Below, in pieces: positions 23,155 to 24,403 of a stretch of DNA of 24,403 nt. The position numbers and the translations under genes were made by a program. The first letter of the stretch is position 1. The number at the start of each line of letters is the position of its first letter. The DNA is from Mycetohabitans rhizoxinica HKI 454 (GTDB lineage: Bacteria > Pseudomonadota > Gammaproteobacteria > Burkholderiales > Burkholderiaceae): the NCBI RefSeq assembly GCF_000198775.1, contig NC_014718.1, positions 731,836 to 756,238 of the forward strand, given 5' to 3'. The notes under the pieces were generated by a model. It saw only the letters and a program-made list of their open reading frames with translations, did not search any database and was not told the DNA's origin.

Positions 23155-24171
23155 CTATACGGTGGCCGGCTCCGACAAACCAAAAAAGCGCAACGCGTTT
23201 TGACCAAGGATCTTGCTTTTCGCGTCATCGCTTAGTTCCGGGTGCGTCGCGACCAGTTCGCCGATCAACTGCTCTCCGAGCGGGAACGGGTAGTCGGAGC
23301 CGAGTAACACCCGATCCTCCCCCATGGTATCGACCAGCATTTTCAGCGCACGTGGATCGAAGACCGCGCTGTCCACGTGAAACCGATTCAAGTACGACAG
23401 CGGCGGGTGTGGGCAATTTTCCCGAACGATATCCCGGTTTTCCCACGCGTTCTGCACGCGACCGAGCAAGAACGCAAAGCTGCCGCCGCCGTGCGCGAAG
23501 CAAAGCTTCAACGAGGCCGGGATACGCTCGAAGGCACCGGACAGAATCAACGACACCATGCTCAACTGCGTCTCCGCCGGCATGGCGACAAGCCACGGCA
23601 GCATCCATTTCTTCATCCGGCCATCGGTCATCATGTCCCACGGATGAACCAGCACCGGAATCCCATCGTTTGCGCAGTGTGTAAGAAACGTGACCAGTTG
23701 CTCGTCGTCCAGGTCGCGCGAGCCGAGGTGATTGCCGATCTGCACACCGCGGTGTCCGCAATGGAACGCGCGCGTCGCCTCGCGGCACGCTAGCTCGACG
23801 TCCTGCAACGGCACCTGCGCCAGCGCCATCAATCTGTCCGGTGCATACGCGCACATTTCCAGCGCGAGATCGTTCATCCGTCGCGCCCATTCGTCGGCCG
23901 CCGTGGCGTCGTAGCGATAGCCGAACATCACCGGCGTCGCACACATCATCTGGATGTCGATGCCGCGTTCGTCCATCTCAGCAATACGCGTGCGCGGATC
24001 CCACAGCGCACGGTACACTGGTCGAAATGACTGGTCTCCCGTCATGATCATGCCATGCTGGCCATCTGCGTCGATATTCAGCCAGGGAGCATGCGCGGCG
24101 TCCAAGCGCGCCGCCTCTTCCCGCGTGATACGCGGGAAGAAATGAGAATGCATGTCGATTCGAAGTTTCAT
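23155..24171 (-). CDS. nbaD: 2-amino-3-carboxymuconate-6-semialdehyde decarboxylase (ACMSD)
   Basis: Zinc-dependent amidohydrolase-fold decarboxylase that turns 2-amino-3-carboxymuconate semialdehyde into 2-aminomuconate semialdehyde in the kynurenine/3-hydroxyanthranilate or 2-nitrobenzoate routes. The 338-residue product keeps the metal ligands: HSH near the start (His8, His10), His176 (LVHPWDMM), His227 (FAHGGG) and Asp293 (LGSDYPFP), with Arg50 at the place of the active-site Arg; numbering is offset by one from the Pseudomonas enzyme. ATG 24171 ([12 protein letters not shown]) is used; a TTG at 24189 would add six residues. It lies 37 bases behind the dioxygenase gene that makes its substrate. 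Confidence 0.93.
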   Translation of the reverse strand: MKLRIDMHSHFFPRITREEAARLDAAHAPWLNIDADGQHGMIMTGDQSFRPVYRALWDPRTRIAEMDERGIDIQMMCATPVMFGYRYDATAADEWARRMNDLALEMCAYAPDRLMALAQVPLQDVELACREATRAFHCGHRGVQIGNHLGSRDLDDEQLVTFLTHCANDGIPVLVHPWDMMTDGRMKKWMLPWLVAMPAETQLSMVSLILSGAFERIPASLKLCFAHGGGSFAFLLGRVQNAWENRDIVRENCPHPPLSYLNRFHVDSAVFDPRALKMLVDTMGEDRVLLGSDYPFPLGEQLIGELVATHPELSDDAKSKILGQNALRFFGLSEPATV

Positions 24172-24208
24172 TACAAGTCGGTGTGGCAATCCAGTCAGGT
24201 CCGGTTAA

Positions 24209-24403
<195 letters not shown>

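Noticed and set aside
23106..23684. 192-codon plus-strand frame opposite the ACMSD gene
   Set aside because: Antisense to an enzyme gene with all metal ligands conserved; no independent coding signal.

Overview
The window holds most of a Hrp2-type type III secretion system (T3SS) cluster from a high-GC betaproteobacterium, followed by a regulator, a large candidate secreted effector, a decayed stretch, an Hfq-like gene and part of a kynurenine-pathway operon. Gene order (hrpB1-hrpB2-hrcJ-hrpB4-hrpB5-hrcN-hrpB7-hrcT diverging from hrcU-hrcV-hpaP-hrcQ-hrcR-hrcS-hpaA-hrcD-hrpD6-hrpE-hpaB) is that of Xanthomonas/Ralstonia/Burkholderia Hrp systems. Together with the Hfq2-type protein, this points to Burkholderiaceae. 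A fungal-symbiont lineage such as Mycetohabitans (Burkholderia) rhizoxinica is my best guess; it is an inference and was not tested.

Layout. 1-6172 (minus strand): eight tightly packed genes from hrpB1 (first) to sctT (cut by the window start), several joined by ATGA overlaps. 6173-6455: divergent control region with two hrp-type promoters back to back, a perfect TTCGC-N15-TTCGC PIP box for the left operon and a one-base-off box for the right operon, each with a TANNNT -10 element at the expected distance. 6456-13347 (plus): sctU, sctV, sctP/hpaP, sctQ (with a likely internal start making a separate C-terminal product), sctR, sctS, hpaA. 13348-13500: a third PIP box and -10 element in front of sctD. 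13501-15755: sctD, hrpD6-like gene, small needle/pilus subunit gene with a strong hairpin behind it, and an HpaB/CesT-type chaperone. The secretin gene sctC and an AraC-type HrpB/HrpX activator are not in the window.

15930-17585 encodes an unusual regulator (OmpR-type winged helix fused to a P-loop ATPase module). 17651-21025 encodes a 1124-residue protein with an effector-like N-terminus, an internal repeat, and a C-terminal tail of eleven 3-residue repeats (ATK then LPK). It is the best candidate for something new here and may be a distant AWR/RipA-like effector. A PadR-family repressor (minus) converges on it across a GC-rich hairpin.

21645-22608 has no intact gene. It contains a phnN (ribose 1,5-bisphosphokinase) remnant and an orphan minus-strand terminator. 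Then come an Hfq2-like RNA chaperone (plus), a 159-base stretch with nothing recognisable, and minus-strand 2-amino-3-carboxymuconate-6-semialdehyde decarboxylase and 3-hydroxyanthranilate 3,4-dioxygenase (cut by the window end). The T3SS part works as one machine: export gate (R, S, T, U, V), ATPase complex (N, L, K, O), C-ring (Q), inner-membrane rings (D, J), rod/needle (I, F), length/specificity control (P) and substrate delivery (HpaA, HpaB).
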